From contig DELI01000021.1 of NCBI GenBank assembly GCA_002354335.1, positions 12,435 through 76,434 on the forward strand: a stretch of DNA of 64,000 nucleotides, written 5' to 3'. Positions 1 through 10,122 of the stretch are shown here, piece by piece (the first letter of the stretch is position 1; the number at the start of each line of letters is the position of its first letter). The notes under the pieces were generated by a model. That model saw nothing but the letters and a program-made list of their open reading frames with translations. It was not told where the DNA came from and made no database searches. The position numbers and the translations under genes were made by a program. This DNA is from Sphingobacterium sp. UBA2700. Its GTDB lineage: Bacteria > Bacteroidota > Bacteroidia > Sphingobacteriales > Sphingobacteriaceae.

Positions 1-26
1 ATTTAGAAGTGTTTTGTTTTTATTTG

Positions 27-141
27 TACCTTTGTCTCCCAATAAAATGAAAGAGACCTTCTACCCAATATCGTCACAAATCGCATCTGTAAATCAGATC
101 AATTCATAAATTGATATAATAGCCCGTTTGGGCTTTTTTTG
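27..141 (+). promoter_or_regulatory. Candidate leader/attenuator region upstream of carA
   Basis: A TACCTTTG element (27-34) matches the Bacteroidota -7 consensus TAnnTTTG. It is followed by a possible 20-codon ORF (47-109) with no visible ribosome binding site. Two hairpins that cannot form together come next: ATCTG 85-89 with CAGAT 95-99, versus ATCAATT 98-104 with AATTGAT 109-115. A short terminator-like hairpin with a T-run lies at 121-140. This could be an attenuator for carA, or a separate short transcript. The -33 box is not clear, so confidence is low. Confidence 0.3.
121..140 (+). terminator. Rho-independent terminator-like hairpin
   Basis: A 5-bp stem AGCCC/GGGCT with loop GTTT is followed by a run of seven T. 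It lies 58 nt before carA, so it either ends an upstream transcript or attenuates carA. Confidence 0.5.
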
Positions 142-198
142 TGCTCGGGCGGGAAAATGGTTTCACAAAGGAATGAATTAATTTAACTCGAAATAAGA

Positions 199-1299
199 AT
201 GACCAACTACAGCAAATTGCCAGCAATTTTAGTCCTTGAGGATGGAACTGTTTTTCATGGAAAAGCAGCAGGTAAAATTGGTACCACGACGGGAGAGATC
301 TGTTTCAACACCGGAACGACGGGTTACCAAGAAATCTTTACCGATCCTTCGTACTATGCGCAAATTATGGTTACAACCAATGCACATATCGGAAACTACG
401 GTATCGACGAAGAGGATGCGGAATCGAATAAGATTCAGATTGCAGGTTTAGTTTGTAAGAATTACAATATCAACTATAGCCGCAAGATGGCCGATGAATC
501 CATTCAAAACTATTTTCAAGACGGCAACTTAGTAGGTATCTCGGATATTGACACTCGCTCATTAGTACGCCACATCCGTAGCAAAGGAGCAATGAACGCT
601 ATTATCTCATCCGAAAATCTTGATGAAGAGTCTTTGAAAGCAGAACTAGCAAAGGTGCCTTCGATGGACGGCTTAGAGCTATCTTCTAAAGTATCTACAA
701 CAGAACCTTATTTCTACGGTGAAGAGTCTGCTCCAACACGCATTGCGGTACTAGACTTAGGTATCAAGAAGAATATTCTGCGCAACTTCGACTCTCGTCA
801 GGTATATGCAAAGGTATTCCCGGCGAAAACAACATTTGCGGAGATGGAAGAGTGGAATCCTGATGGGTACTTCATCTCGAATGGTCCTGGCGACCCGGCA
901 GCAATGGACTACGCGATCCAAACAGTCAAAGATATCTTAGCAGCAGATAAACCAATGTTCGGTATCTGTTTAGGACATCAAATCCTGGCGTTGGCAAATG
1001 ATATTCGTACGAGCAAGATGCACAATGGTCACCGCGGTATCAATCACCCGGTAAAAAATATCATTGCTAACAAATGTGAGATTACGTCGCAGAACCATGG
1101 TTTCGGTGTGGTAGCGGAAGATATCAAAAACTCAGACAAAGTAGAGATTACACACATCAATTTAAACGACAATTCGATCGAAGGTATCCGTGTGAAAGGC
1201 AAGAAAGCATTCTCGGTTCAATATCACCCAGAATCATCTCCAGGTCCACACGATTCACGTTACTTGTTCGACGATTTTGTTGCCATGATCAAAGCATAA
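199..1299 (+). CDS. carA: Carbamoyl-phosphate synthase small (glutaminase) subunit
   Basis: This subunit hydrolyses glutamine and passes ammonia to CarB to make carbamoyl phosphate for arginine and pyrimidine synthesis in the cytoplasm. The 366-residue length fits CarA. The N-terminal CPSase small domain (LEDGTVFHGKAAG) is followed by a class I glutamine amidotransferase domain with the nucleophile motif GICLGHQ and the His/Glu motif QYHPESSPGP. The start at 199 is right at the expected N-terminus. The gene is monocistronic here: a strong terminator follows at 1316, and carB is not in the window. The upstream leader may be regulatory. The identity is secure. Confidence 0.97.
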   Translation: MTNYSKLPAILVLEDGTVFHGKAAGKIGTTTGEICFNTGTTGYQEIFTDPSYYAQIMVTTNAHIGNYGIDEEDAESNKIQIAGLVCKNYNINYSRKMADESIQNYFQDGNLVGISDIDTRSLVRHIRSKGAMNAIISSENLDEESLKAELAKVPSMDGLELSSKVSTTEPYFYGEESAPTRIAVLDLGIKKNILRNFDSRQVYAKVFPAKTTFAEMEEWNPDGYFISNGPGDPAAMDYAIQTVKDILAADKPMFGICLGHQILALANDIRTSKMHNGHRGINHPVKNIIANKCEITSQNHGFGVVAEDIKNSDKVEITHINLNDNSIEGIRVKGKKAFSVQYHPESSPGPHDSRYLFDDFVAMIKA

Positions 1300-1315
1300 A
1301 CAAAAACGATAATAG

Positions 1316-1351
1316 CAAAGCCTCAGAATTTCTTCTGAGGCTTTGTTCTTT
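1316..1351 (+). terminator. carA terminator
   Basis: A perfect 13-bp stem, CAAAGCCTCAGAA (1316-1328) with TTCTGAGGCTTTG (1333-1345), has a TTTC loop and a T-rich tail. Confidence 0.9.
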
Positions 1352-2942
<1,591 letters not shown>

Positions 2943-2950
2943 TCAAATTC

Positions 2951-2978
2951 AAAAAGGGAACCGCAGGTTCCCTTTTTT
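2951..2978 (+). terminator. eno terminator
   Basis: A 12-bp stem, AAAAAGGGAACC with GGTTCCCTTTTT, has a GCA loop and runs into a T-tract. Confidence 0.92.
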
Positions 2979-3069
2979 ATTTCCCTATATTTTCTTCAAA
3001 ATTCCCATTTGTAATCTTCCCGGGAAAATGACTATCTTTATCGAGGTTTTAGCTTAACAATTCAATTCT

Positions 3070-3372
3070 ATGGAACGCTTTATCAATACTATTCGAAATA
3101 AATACCTTATCGCAGGGGTTGCCTTTGTCGTATGGATGGTATTCTTTGATCGGTATGATTTTGCAACGCAATACAGCTTCCAGCAGGAAAAAACCAAGCT
3201 TGAGGAAGAGAAAGCCTATTATACGGCAGAGATTGAGAACATCGAAAATTCCATTAAAGATGTTCAATACAACCCGAGCGAAATACAAAGAATTGCGCGC
3301 GAAAAATATAAGATGAAAAAAGATCATGAAGACGTCTACATCGTTACAGAAGTAGAACCTGCCAAAAAATAA
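3070..3372 (+). CDS. Septum formation initiator family protein (FtsB/DivIC-like)
   Basis: A 100-residue bitopic membrane protein. A short cytoplasmic N-terminus is followed by one membrane helix (about residues 13-26) and a charged coiled coil (about 37-65, rich in E, K and Q). The C-terminal segment NPSEIQRIAREKYKMKK matches the conserved end of the FtsB/DivIC family, whose members link FtsL and FtsQ in the divisome. Size and domain order fit the family. Its position after eno is common for this family in many bacteria, where eno-ftsB is a known neighbour pair. The exact FtsB-versus-DivIC label cannot be settled from the sequence. Confidence 0.85.
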   Translation: MERFINTIRNKYLIAGVAFVVWMVFFDRYDFATQYSFQQEKTKLEEEKAYYTAEIENIENSIKDVQYNPSEIQRIAREKYKMKKDHEDVYIVTEVEPAKK

Positions 3373-3375
3373 AAT

Positions 3376-3399
3376 AAAGCCGTCAACAAAGACGGCTTT
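3376..3399. terminator. Bidirectional terminator
   Basis: AAAGCCGTC (3376-3384) pairs with GACGGCTTT (3391-3399), with A/T-rich flanks on both sides. It separates the convergent FtsB-like and FkbM genes. Confidence 0.8.
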
Positions 3400-3400
3400 C

Positions 3401-4105
3401 TTATTTTGCTTTCACTAAAGAAATTTCCTGATAGGTATCTGAGATCGCAAAGATGCGATAACCCTTTTGATAGAGCTGCTTAAAGAATAGATCGCCCTTG
3501 GCTTTGCCGTCTGTAAAGAAACGTTCATGGGTTTCCACTAGAATCTGCTTGATTGCAATCCCACTGTTCAGTATTCCTTCCATTACCGCATATTCAGAGC
3601 CTTCTATATCCATTTTTAGCACATCGATAGCAGTATGCCCATTGTCCTGAACAATCTCTTTAAACTCCTTTAAAAGAACGTCTACTGCGTTCGTCTCGTC
3701 CACGAGCTTGTGCCCATATACGGAGCCCGAAACATGATCTTGATTTTTAGGTAAATGGAAAGTCATGATTCCAGTCTTTTCGCCAATACCGAAGGGGTGG
3801 AAGTGAAAATTTGCCGGTAATTCCTGTTTGGCAATCCAGTTGATGGACTTGGGGGTAGGGTCGAAGCCAAATACCTGCGCTCCGTGCTTTTTGATGATAT
3901 CGCGGTCGAAAGAAATGTCTTCACCAATACCAAAAGAATAAACAATGGCATTTTCCGGAACCAAGCTCGGATCTACATAAAATCCACCGTAGCCATTGCC
4001 GTACCATTGTTTATCCCGCTTTTCTTCTATATCTATAAAGGATATTTTTCCTAACCTAGCTTTTATCCAATATTCAATTCTTTTTAAAGTATTGTTTCTT
4101 TCCAT
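3401..4105 (-). CDS. FkbM family SAM-dependent methyltransferase
   Basis: A 234-residue cytoplasmic protein with a class I methyltransferase fold. An N-terminal region leads to the SAM-binding strand IVYSFGIGEDISFDRDII, then VFGFDPTPKS, and later IDVLKMDIEGSEYAVMEGIL, which is the FkbM signature (the DIEGxE segment). FkbM proteins O-methylate sugars or other small substrates; the substrate here is unknown. It stands alone, convergent with the FtsB-like gene and in the same direction as the cystathionine beta-synthase gene, with a 45-nt gap. No glycan cluster surrounds it, so its role cannot be taken from context. Confidence 0.85.
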   Translation of the reverse strand: MERNNTLKRIEYWIKARLGKISFIDIEEKRDKQWYGNGYGGFYVDPSLVPENAIVYSFGIGEDISFDRDIIKKHGAQVFGFDPTPKSINWIAKQELPANFHFHPFGIGEKTGIMTFHLPKNQDHVSGSVYGHKLVDETNAVDVLLKEFKEIVQDNGHTAIDVLKMDIEGSEYAVMEGILNSGIAIKQILVETHERFFTDGKAKGDLFFKQLYQKGYRIFAISDTYQEISLVKAK

Positions 4106-4150
4106 TATTTTTAAGCCATCTTATTAAAGATAACGAAAAATATAGGAAAA

Positions 4151-5515
4151 CTATACCTCAGAAATAGCGTTAATTATATCGTATTGCGTAATGATATTTA
4201 TCCTTCCCAGTTCATCTTCCACCAATACCGCCTGTGTATCCTTGTCGATTAAAGTGGAGATCTTATCAATTGACATATTTAGATCCACAAATGGGAATGG
4301 TTTCGAAGCAATTGTTTCAACTTCGGCCGATTTGAGCGATGGATTATCCAACAGCGCATTCAAGATATCGGCTTCTGTTACTTTGCCCACGACCATACCC
4401 TGCTGGGTCAGTGGTATTTGAGAAATATTTAACGACTTCATGACGTTGAAAGTTTCAAGAACCGACTGTTTAACATCGACGGTTATAATGTCTTGATTGG
4501 CACGTTTCTTCAGAATGGATTTCGCCGTGAGTTTCTCATCCTTCAGGAAACCACGCTCACGAAGCCAATCCTCATTATACATCTTGCCCATATAGCGTGA
4601 GCCATGGTCATGGAAAATCACAACAACGACATCCTCGTCTTTCAGTTCTGCGCCTAATTGTAACAAGCCGGCAACGGCTGCACCCGCCGAGTTGCCCGCA
4701 AAGATACCTTCCTTGCGTGCTAAGTCCCTCGTCATCAAGGCTGCATCCTTATCTGTTACTTTTTCGAACAGGTCGATCAGGTCGAAGTTGACATTCTGAG
4801 GGAGAAAATCCTCACCAATGCCCTCCGTGATGTAGGGATAGATCTCATTCTTATCGAAAATGCCGGTTTCCTTGTATTTCTTGAAGATGGAACCATAGGT
4901 GTCGATTCCCCAGACTTTAATATTCGGATTTTTCTCGCGAAGGTATTTGGCGGTACCCGAGATGGTTCCACCGGTGCCCACACCCACTACAAGATGCGTA
5001 ATCTTTCCCTCCGTTTGCTCCCAAATCTCCGGGCCTGTCTGTTCGTAATGTGCTTGCGTATTCGAAAGGTTATCATACTGATTCGCCTTCCACGCGTTTG
5101 GTACTTCCTTTTCTAAACGGCTGGAAACCGAGTAATAGGAGCGAGGATCCTCCGGATCAACGTTCGTTGGACATACGATAACCTCCGCACCAAAAGCACG
5201 TAAGGCGTCGATTTTCTCTTTGGATTGTTTGTCGGTCGTGGTGAAGATGCAACGATAGCCTTTTACGACGGCTGCCATCGCCAATCCCATCCCGGTATTA
5301 CCCGAAGTACCCTCGATTATGGTACCTCCGGGTTTTAATAGGCCTGCCTGTTCGGCATCCTCAATCATTTTTAAGGCCATTCTATCTTTGATCGAGTTCC
5401 CGGGATTGGTCGTCTCTATCTTCGCTAGTATGGTTCCTTTTAGGGGTTTGGTAACTTTGTTTAGTTTAACCAAAGGGGTGTTCCCAATGGTTTCTAAGAT
5501 GTTGTTGTACCACAT
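4151..5515 (-). CDS. Cystathionine beta-synthase (PLP enzyme with C-terminal CBS pair)
   Basis: It condenses homocysteine and serine to cystathionine, the first step of reverse transsulfuration. The PLP-binding lysine is K43 in NSIKDRM; the phosphate loop GTSGNTGMG and the segment GVGTGGTISG follow. A pair of CBS domains occupies about residues 325-454, as in regulated CBS enzymes. The start was set at 5515 (MWYNNILETIG) rather than a TTG at 5560, because a -7 promoter element (5548-5555) lies inside that longer frame. The gene at 45021 is a likely partner (cystathionine gamma-synthase/lyase). A cysteine synthase role is less likely given the CBS domains. Confidence 0.92.
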   Translation of the reverse strand: MWYNNILETIGNTPLVKLNKVTKPLKGTILAKIETTNPGNSIKDRMALKMIEDAEQAGLLKPGGTIIEGTSGNTGMGLAMAAVVKGYRCIFTTTDKQSKEKIDALRAFGAEVIVCPTNVDPEDPRSYYSVSSRLEKEVPNAWKANQYDNLSNTQAHYEQTGPEIWEQTEGKITHLVVGVGTGGTISGTAKYLREKNPNIKVWGIDTYGSIFKKYKETGIFDKNEIYPYITEGIGEDFLPQNVNFDLIDLFEKVTDKDAALMTRDLARKEGIFAGNSAGAAVAGLLQLGAELKDEDVVVVIFHDHGSRYMGKMYNEDWLRERGFLKDEKLTAKSILKKRANQDIITVDVKQSVLETFNVMKSLNISQIPLTQQGMVVGKVTEADILNALLDNPSLKSAEVETIASKPFPFVDLNMSIDKISTLIDKDTQAVLVEDELGRINIITQYDIINAISEV

Positions 5516-5547
5516 AGGTGAAAGTTTGTGCTGTTTGTTTTCTTCCA

Positions 5548-5576
5548 CAAAGGTAGCCAAATTTTAGAACTTCAAA
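5548..5576 (-). promoter_or_regulatory. Promoter of the cystathionine beta-synthase gene
   Basis: On the minus strand a TTTG (5573-5576) is followed after 17 nt by TACCTTTG (5555-5548), a good match to the Bacteroidota -33/-7 promoter. It overlaps the end of the upstream phosphorylase gene and places the start codon at 5515. Confidence 0.7.
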
Positions 5577-6385
5577 TGTTTCACCGTTAAGCCGTTATTT
5601 TTCAATTGACTCAACGCATCGATCCCAATTTTCAAATGCTGCTCCACATAAGACTTCGTAACAGAGACATCCGACACCTCAGTCTTTACGCCCTCAGGAA
5701 TCATTGGCTGATCCGAGACGAGCAATAATGCGCCAGTCGGAATCTTATTTGCGAAACCAACGCTAAAGATGGTTGCCGTTTCCATATCCACAGCCATAGC
5801 ACGGATGGTTTTCAAATATTTCTTAAAGTTTTTATCATGCTCCCAAACGCGTCGGTTGGTCGTATAAACTGTTCCTGTCCAATAGTCCCTGGAATGATCA
5901 CGAATGGTCGTTGAAATTGCTTTTTGCAAGGCGAAGGCCGGTAGCGAGGGCACCTCGGAAGGGAAATAATCATTCGAGGTTCCTTCTCCGCGGATGGCAG
6001 CAATCGGTAAGATCAACTCGCCAACACCGATTTTCTTTTTCAAACCGCCGGTTTTTCCAAGGAACAACACCGCTTTTGGCGCAATGGCCGATAGGAGGTC
6101 CATAATCGTCGCCGCCATCGGACTCCCCATTCCGAAATTGATGATCGTGATGCCTTCAGCCGTACAACTTTGCATCGGCTTGTCTTCGCCCATAATAGGG
6201 GCGTCGTCGTGCATTTGCGAAAACAACTTCACATAGTTCGAGAAATTTGTTAACAAAATATATTCGCCAAACTCATCCAGCGGTCGGCCGGTATATCTCG
6301 GTAACCAATTGTTAACAATATCCTCTTTTGTCTTTAAACCTGCTTTTACAGGTGAATCTACTTCCTTTACATTCTTTTTTGTCAT
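5564..6385 (-). CDS. AMP nucleosidase-type nucleoside phosphorylase domain protein
   Basis: A 273-residue protein of the PNP/UDP phosphorylase superfamily. It contains FGMGSPMAATIMDLL (phosphate/ribose site region), LFLGKTGGLKK and the base/ribose-binding segment AVDMETATIFSVGF, and it ends with SYVEQHLKIGIDAL. Bacteroidota homologues of this length are annotated as AMP nucleosidase, which splits AMP to adenine and ribose 5-phosphate. However, it lacks the extra N-terminal regulatory domain of the long Enterobacteria enzyme, so the substrate is uncertain. A ribosome binding site AAAGGA precedes ATG 6385. It lies downstream of clpP-clpX in the same direction, behind a terminator. Confidence 0.8.
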   Translation of the reverse strand: MTKKNVKEVDSPVKAGLKTKEDIVNNWLPRYTGRPLDEFGEYILLTNFSNYVKLFSQMHDDAPIMGEDKPMQSCTAEGITIINFGMGSPMAATIMDLLSAIAPKAVLFLGKTGGLKKKIGVGELILPIAAIRGEGTSNDYFPSEVPSLPAFALQKAISTTIRDHSRDYWTGTVYTTNRRVWEHDKNFKKYLKTIRAMAVDMETATIFSVGFANKIPTGALLLVSDQPMIPEGVKTEVSDVSVTKSYVEQHLKIGIDALSQLKNNGLTVKHLKF

Positions 6386-6421
6386 ATTTATTCCTTTCTT
6401 TAAATTTTACATTTTATAAAA

Positions 6422-6445
6422 AACCCCCGCCGATGGGCGAGGGTT
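6422..6445 (-). terminator. clpX terminator
   Basis: AACCCCCGCC (6422-6431) pairs with GGCGAGGGTT (6436-6445) with one wobble. On the minus strand it is followed by a T-rich run. Confidence 0.85.
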
Positions 6446-6451
6446 AAATTC

Positions 6452-7702
6452 TTATGCAACCTGAAGCTTCTTGAAATCCGTCTTTGCGAACTTATTCTTC
6501 GCGTAGTCCAACGTAATGTGCAAGTCCTTCTCGTTGCTTTGCTCCTTGCTGGTCGGTATCTCGAACATCGCATCAAGCATAATTGCTTCACAAATGCTTC
6601 GAAGACCACGAGCTCCTAATTTAAATTCCCAAGCTTTATCAACGATAAAATCATATACCGCCTTATCGAATTTCAGGTTAACACCCTCATATTCAAAAAG
6701 CTTCTTGTATTGTTTAACCAACGCATTCTTAGGCTCGGTCAAAATGCTCAATAAGGTTTCCTTATCCAATGGATTTAAGTGTGTCAGTACAGGTAGACGA
6801 CCAATCAACTCAGGGATCAAACCGAAGTTTTTCAAATCCTGAGGAGTGATGTACTTGTAAAGATTATTTAAATCGATCTCTTGTTCCTCATCGTTCATTT
6901 TGTAACCAACAGTTTGTGTGCGCAAGCGGTTAGCAATCTTCTTTTGAATACCATCAAATGCACCACCACAAATAAACAGGATATTATTCGTGTTTACCGT
7001 AATCATTTTTTGATCGGGGTGCTTTCTACCGCCCTGCGGTGGAACATTGACATTCGTGCCTTCTAAGATCTTCAATAAAGCTTGCTGAACACCTTCTCCT
7101 GACACATCTCTGGTAATTGAAGGGTTATCGCTCTTTCTGGCAATTTTATCAATCTCATCAATGTAGATGATACCACGCTCTGCCGCTGCGACATCGTAAT
7201 CCGCTGCCTGCAACAAACGCGTCAAAATACTCTCCACATCCTCACCCACATAGCCTGCTTCAGTTAGTACAGTTGCGTCTACAATACAAAACGGAACATT
7301 TAGAATCTTGGCAACGGTTTTCGCCAATAAGGTCTTCCCGGTACCCGTCTCGCCAACGATAATCAAGTTTGATTTTTCAATCTCCGTCTCATCATTGTCA
7401 ACACGTTGATTTAAACGTTTGTAGTGATTGTAAACCGCCACAGAAATTACTTTCTTAGCATCATCCTGACCAATAACATATTGATCTAGATGTTCTTTGA
7501 TTTCTTTAGGACGAATAAGCTTCAAAGTCGTCTGTAAAGACTTGTTCTTTCTCTGCTTTAATTCCTCCGCCAAAATCTCTCCAGCTTGTTGAACACATCT
7601 GTCACAGATGTGGGCACCATCGCCTGCAATAAGCATTTGGGCTTCATTCTTACTGATGCCACAAAAAGAGCAATGGATGTCTCTACTGTTCGATTTACTC
7701 AT
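6452..7702 (-). CDS. clpX: ATP-dependent Clp protease ATP-binding subunit ClpX
   Basis: An AAA+ unfoldase that feeds substrates to ClpP. The 416-residue protein starts with a zinc-binding domain (C11, C14, C33, C36). The AAA+ module follows, with Walker A GETGTGKT near residue 120, Walker [11 protein letters not shown], the pore loop region GYVGEDVES, sensor and arginine-finger segments, and the C-terminal small domain [14 protein letters not shown]. It lies 5 nt after clpP, so the two are co-transcribed, and it ends in a strong terminator. Nothing is missing, and the identity is secure. Confidence 0.98.
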   Translation of the reverse strand: MSKSNSRDIHCSFCGISKNEAQMLIAGDGAHICDRCVQQAGEILAEELKQRKNKSLQTTLKLIRPKEIKEHLDQYVIGQDDAKKVISVAVYNHYKRLNQRVDNDETEIEKSNLIIVGETGTGKTLLAKTVAKILNVPFCIVDATVLTEAGYVGEDVESILTRLLQAADYDVAAAERGIIYIDEIDKIARKSDNPSITRDVSGEGVQQALLKILEGTNVNVPPQGGRKHPDQKMITVNTNNILFICGGAFDGIQKKIANRLRTQTVGYKMNDEEQEIDLNNLYKYITPQDLKNFGLIPELIGRLPVLTHLNPLDKETLLSILTEPKNALVKQYKKLFEYEGVNLKFDKAVYDFIVDKAWEFKLGARGLRSICEAIMLDAMFEIPTSKEQSNEKDLHITLDYAKNKFAKTDFKKLQVA

Positions 7703-7707
7703 TTTCT

Positions 7708-8406
7708 TTATTTTGTTTCCTTTTTAGGAAGCAATACTTCGTCGATCATACCAAATTCTTTGGCCTCCGCAGCACGCATCCAATAATCACGATCTGATGA
7801 TTTCTCTACCCAGTCATAAGTCTGGCCAGAGTGCTCAGCGATAATCGTGTACAATTCCTCTTTCAATTTCAACATTTCACGAAGGTTGATCTCCATATCT
7901 GAAGCAACACCTTGTGCACCACCCGACGGTTGGTGAATCATCACGCGCGAGTGTCTTAATGCTGCACGCTTCCCTTTTGCTCCAGCTACTAATAATACAG
8001 CACCCATTGATGCGGCCATACCTGTACAGATTGTCGCAACATCTGGCGAAATATACTGCATCGTATCGTAGATACCTAAACCTGCATACACACTACCACC
8101 TGGAGAGTTGATGTAAATCTGAATATCACGCTGAGCATCAGTAGATTGTAAGAACAATAACTGTGCCTGTACGATGTTTGCTACTTGATCATTGATACCA
8201 TCACCCAAAAAGATGATGCGGTCCATCATCAAACGCGAGAACACATCCATCTGTGCAACGTTCAATTGACGCTCCTCGATAATGTACGGCGTAAGGTTGG
8301 ATGGAATTTGTTGCTGTAAGCGAGAAATATAGCCATCAACGTGTTGACTTCCAATTCTATGGTGCTTAATCGCGTATTTTCTGAATTCGTCTTTATTGAT
8401 ATCCAT
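7708..8406 (-). CDS. clpP: ATP-dependent Clp protease proteolytic subunit ClpP
   Basis: The serine peptidase of the ClpXP complex. The catalytic triad is visible: S133 in GMAASMGA, H158 in [10 protein letters not shown] and D207 in SSDRDYWM. At 232 residues it is a little longer than E. coli ClpP because of an N-terminal extension of about 40 residues before the conserved IIEERQ segment; this may be a propeptide. It is first in the clpP-clpX operon with 5-nt spacing. An AAGGAACAAAAC stretch before the ATG may serve as the ribosome binding site. The identity is secure. Confidence 0.98.
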   Translation of the reverse strand: MDINKDEFRKYAIKHHRIGSQHVDGYISRLQQQIPSNLTPYIIEERQLNVAQMDVFSRLMMDRIIFLGDGINDQVANIVQAQLLFLQSTDAQRDIQIYINSPGGSVYAGLGIYDTMQYISPDVATICTGMAASMGAVLLVAGAKGKRAALRHSRVMIHQPSGGAQGVASDMEINLREMLKLKEELYTIIAEHSGQTYDWVEKSSDRDYWMRAAEAKEFGMIDEVLLPKKETK

Positions 8407-8459
8407 GTTTTGTTCCTTCTAATTTTGACTTACTAATATAATACTTATTTTAAATTCTC

Positions 8460-8921
8460 CTATTGCTCATGGGCGAATGTTGGTAAATCCGCCAGAAATG
8501 TGAAATTCCCATGATCGAAATCTATACTACAATAATGGTGCTCAAGTCCATTACTGACTAAAAGCAGCGGAATTTTATAAATTGTATTGTAATTCGCGAT
8601 TTGTCGAAAGGTGTTTTCGGTAATTTTGACAGTCGGCGCCTTAAACTCTGCCAAAAGAATACGCTCGCCTGAAGTATTGTAGATCACAAGATCACTGCGT
8701 TTTTGTAAACTGTTGAGCAGCAATCCTCCTTCAATCTTCATCAAGGACAGCGGGTAACCTTTCTCTTTGTGCAGGTGATGAACCCAATGTTGCCTTACCC
8801 ATTCCTCTGGCGTTAGCAGTAAATGCTTTTTCCGCAGCTCATCAAAAATAAAATACTGATTGGCTTTCTTTATTATTTTTGCTGGAAAGGGAGGTAAATT
8901 CAGTGGGACTGGCCTAAACAT
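8460..8921 (-). CDS. Type I restriction enzyme R N-terminal-like (HSDR_N) stand-alone protein
   Basis: A 153-residue protein resembling the HSDR_N nuclease-like domain. The segments RSDLVIYNTSGERILLAEFKAP and NTFRQIANYNTIYKIPLLLVSNG match the PD-(D/E)xK pattern (D in RSDL, then E-F-K). It has no helicase or methylase partner nearby, so it is not a restriction system. Such single-domain proteins are common beside holA in Bacteroidota, and their function is not known. It lies upstream of clpP in the same direction with a 53-nt gap, and it is divergent from holA across a hairpin repeat. Confidence 0.75.
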   Translation of the reverse strand: MFRPVPLNLPPFPAKIIKKANQYFIFDELRKKHLLLTPEEWVRQHWVHHLHKEKGYPLSLMKIEGGLLLNSLQKRSDLVIYNTSGERILLAEFKAPTVKITENTFRQIANYNTIYKIPLLLVSNGLEHHYCSIDFDHGNFTFLADLPTFAHEQ

Positions 8922-8978
8922 TTACAAAATTACGAAATATTTAGCATAAAACTTCTATGAGACACTTCCCTTTCAAAA

Positions 8979-9051
8979 CCCTTGTAAACCCAATGTATAA
9001 CCCAATCAAACCCGCTCCCAAAGGGGATTGATTGGGTTGTACATTGGGTTT
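8979..9051. repeat. Hairpin intergenic repeat, copy 1
   Basis: AAACCCAATGTA (8986-8997) pairs with TACATTGGGTTT (9040-9051), and AACCCAATCAA (8999-9009) pairs with TTGATTGGGTT (9028-9038). Together they form a near-perfect stem of about 23 bp. A related copy with the same CCCTTGTAAACCC start and the loop segment CCCGCTC lies at 39616-39689. It sits between divergent genes, has no coding potential and looks like a mobile or REP-type palindromic element. Confidence 0.8.
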
Positions 9052-9107
9052 CATCTATCGCATTCTCGACGCGGAATGCTAAAAGATTTTTCGTAATTTC
9101 GTGGGAC

Positions 9108-10115
9108 ATGAATACCCAATCCATTTTAGCTGACATCAAGAAGAAAAAGCTTAGCCCTATCTATTTATTACATGGTGAGGAGCCTTATTTCATCGACTTA
9201 ATTTCCGATGCTATTGAACATCAGGTGCTCGAAGAAGCGCAAAAAGGTTTTGACCAGTCGGTGGTATATGGTAAGGAAACTGACTTCTCCACTCTAATCA
9301 GTATGGCGAAGCGCTACCCCATGATGAGCGACTATCAAGTCATTATCGTGAAAGAGGCGCAGAACTTGAAATGGAAGGATGATGATCTACTGCAGAAATA
9401 TTTAGAACAACCTACGCCGAGCACGGTACTGGTTTTCGCGCATAAATACGGCAAGTTTGATAAGCGTAAGAAGTCGTATAAAGCGATGGATAAGGTGGGG
9501 GTTGTGTTGGAATCCAATAAACTTTACGATGATAAGGTTGCTGGTTGGATCTCCGAGCAATTAACTGCCAGCGGACGTAAAATTCATCCGCAGGCAGCTG
9601 CAATGATGGCCGACTACCTGGGTACTGATTTATCGAAGGTGGCAAATGAAATCGAGAAGCTGATGCTCAACGTATCGGCGGAGCAGGAGATAGGCCCGGC
9701 GGATATTGAGCGTAATATTGGTATCAGTAAAGATTTCAATGTATTCGAATTGAATACGGCACTTTCGAAGCGAAACTCCCTCAAGGCATTTCAAATTGTT
9801 AACTATTTTGCGTCCAATCCAAAATCTAACCCTATACCGGTGGTTATTGGTTCGCTAGGCACCTATTTTACGAAGATTCTTAAATATCATTATTTGCCGG
9901 ATAAGAATTCGGCGGCGGCAGCAAAAGCCTTAGGCGTGCATCCCTTCTTCGTGAAAGAATATGAGTATGCCGCAAGAAACTTTAATCGACGTAAAACGTT
10001 TGATATCATCCATTTGATCAAAGAATACGACTTAAAATCGAAGGGTATGAATGTAGGCCATCTGACAAGTCATGGCGATTTAATGAGCGAACTAATCTAC
10101 AAGATACTTAACTAA
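9108..10115 (+). CDS. holA: DNA polymerase III subunit delta (clamp loader)
   Basis: The delta subunit opens the beta sliding clamp during DNA replication. The 335-residue length and full-length match to the family support this: LSPIYLLHGEEPYFID is the typical N-terminus, followed by the AAA+-like region (QVIIVKEAQNLKW, STVLVFAHKYGKFDKRKK), the segment YLGTDLSKVANEIEKLML and the C-terminal collar domain. Its start lies 56 nt after the hairpin repeat, and TAATTTCG just before the ATG is an imperfect -7 box. The next gene follows after 7 nt. Confidence 0.92.
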   Translation: MNTQSILADIKKKKLSPIYLLHGEEPYFIDLISDAIEHQVLEEAQKGFDQSVVYGKETDFSTLISMAKRYPMMSDYQVIIVKEAQNLKWKDDDLLQKYLEQPTPSTVLVFAHKYGKFDKRKKSYKAMDKVGVVLESNKLYDDKVAGWISEQLTASGRKIHPQAAAMMADYLGTDLSKVANEIEKLMLNVSAEQEIGPADIERNIGISKDFNVFELNTALSKRNSLKAFQIVNYFASNPKSNPIPVVIGSLGTYFTKILKYHYLPDKNSAAAAKALGVHPFFVKEYEYAARNFNRRKTFDIIHLIKEYDLKSKGMNVGHLTSHGDLMSELIYKILN

Positions 10116-10122
10116 CCATACG

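Noticed and set aside
5516..5560. Longer start (TTG 5560) for cystathionine beta-synthase
   Set aside because: The extra codons lie on a -33/-7 promoter, and family members start at the MWYNNIL segment.
8460..8921. A restriction-modification system
   Set aside because: Only a single HSDR_N-like domain is present, with no methylase, specificity or helicase gene.
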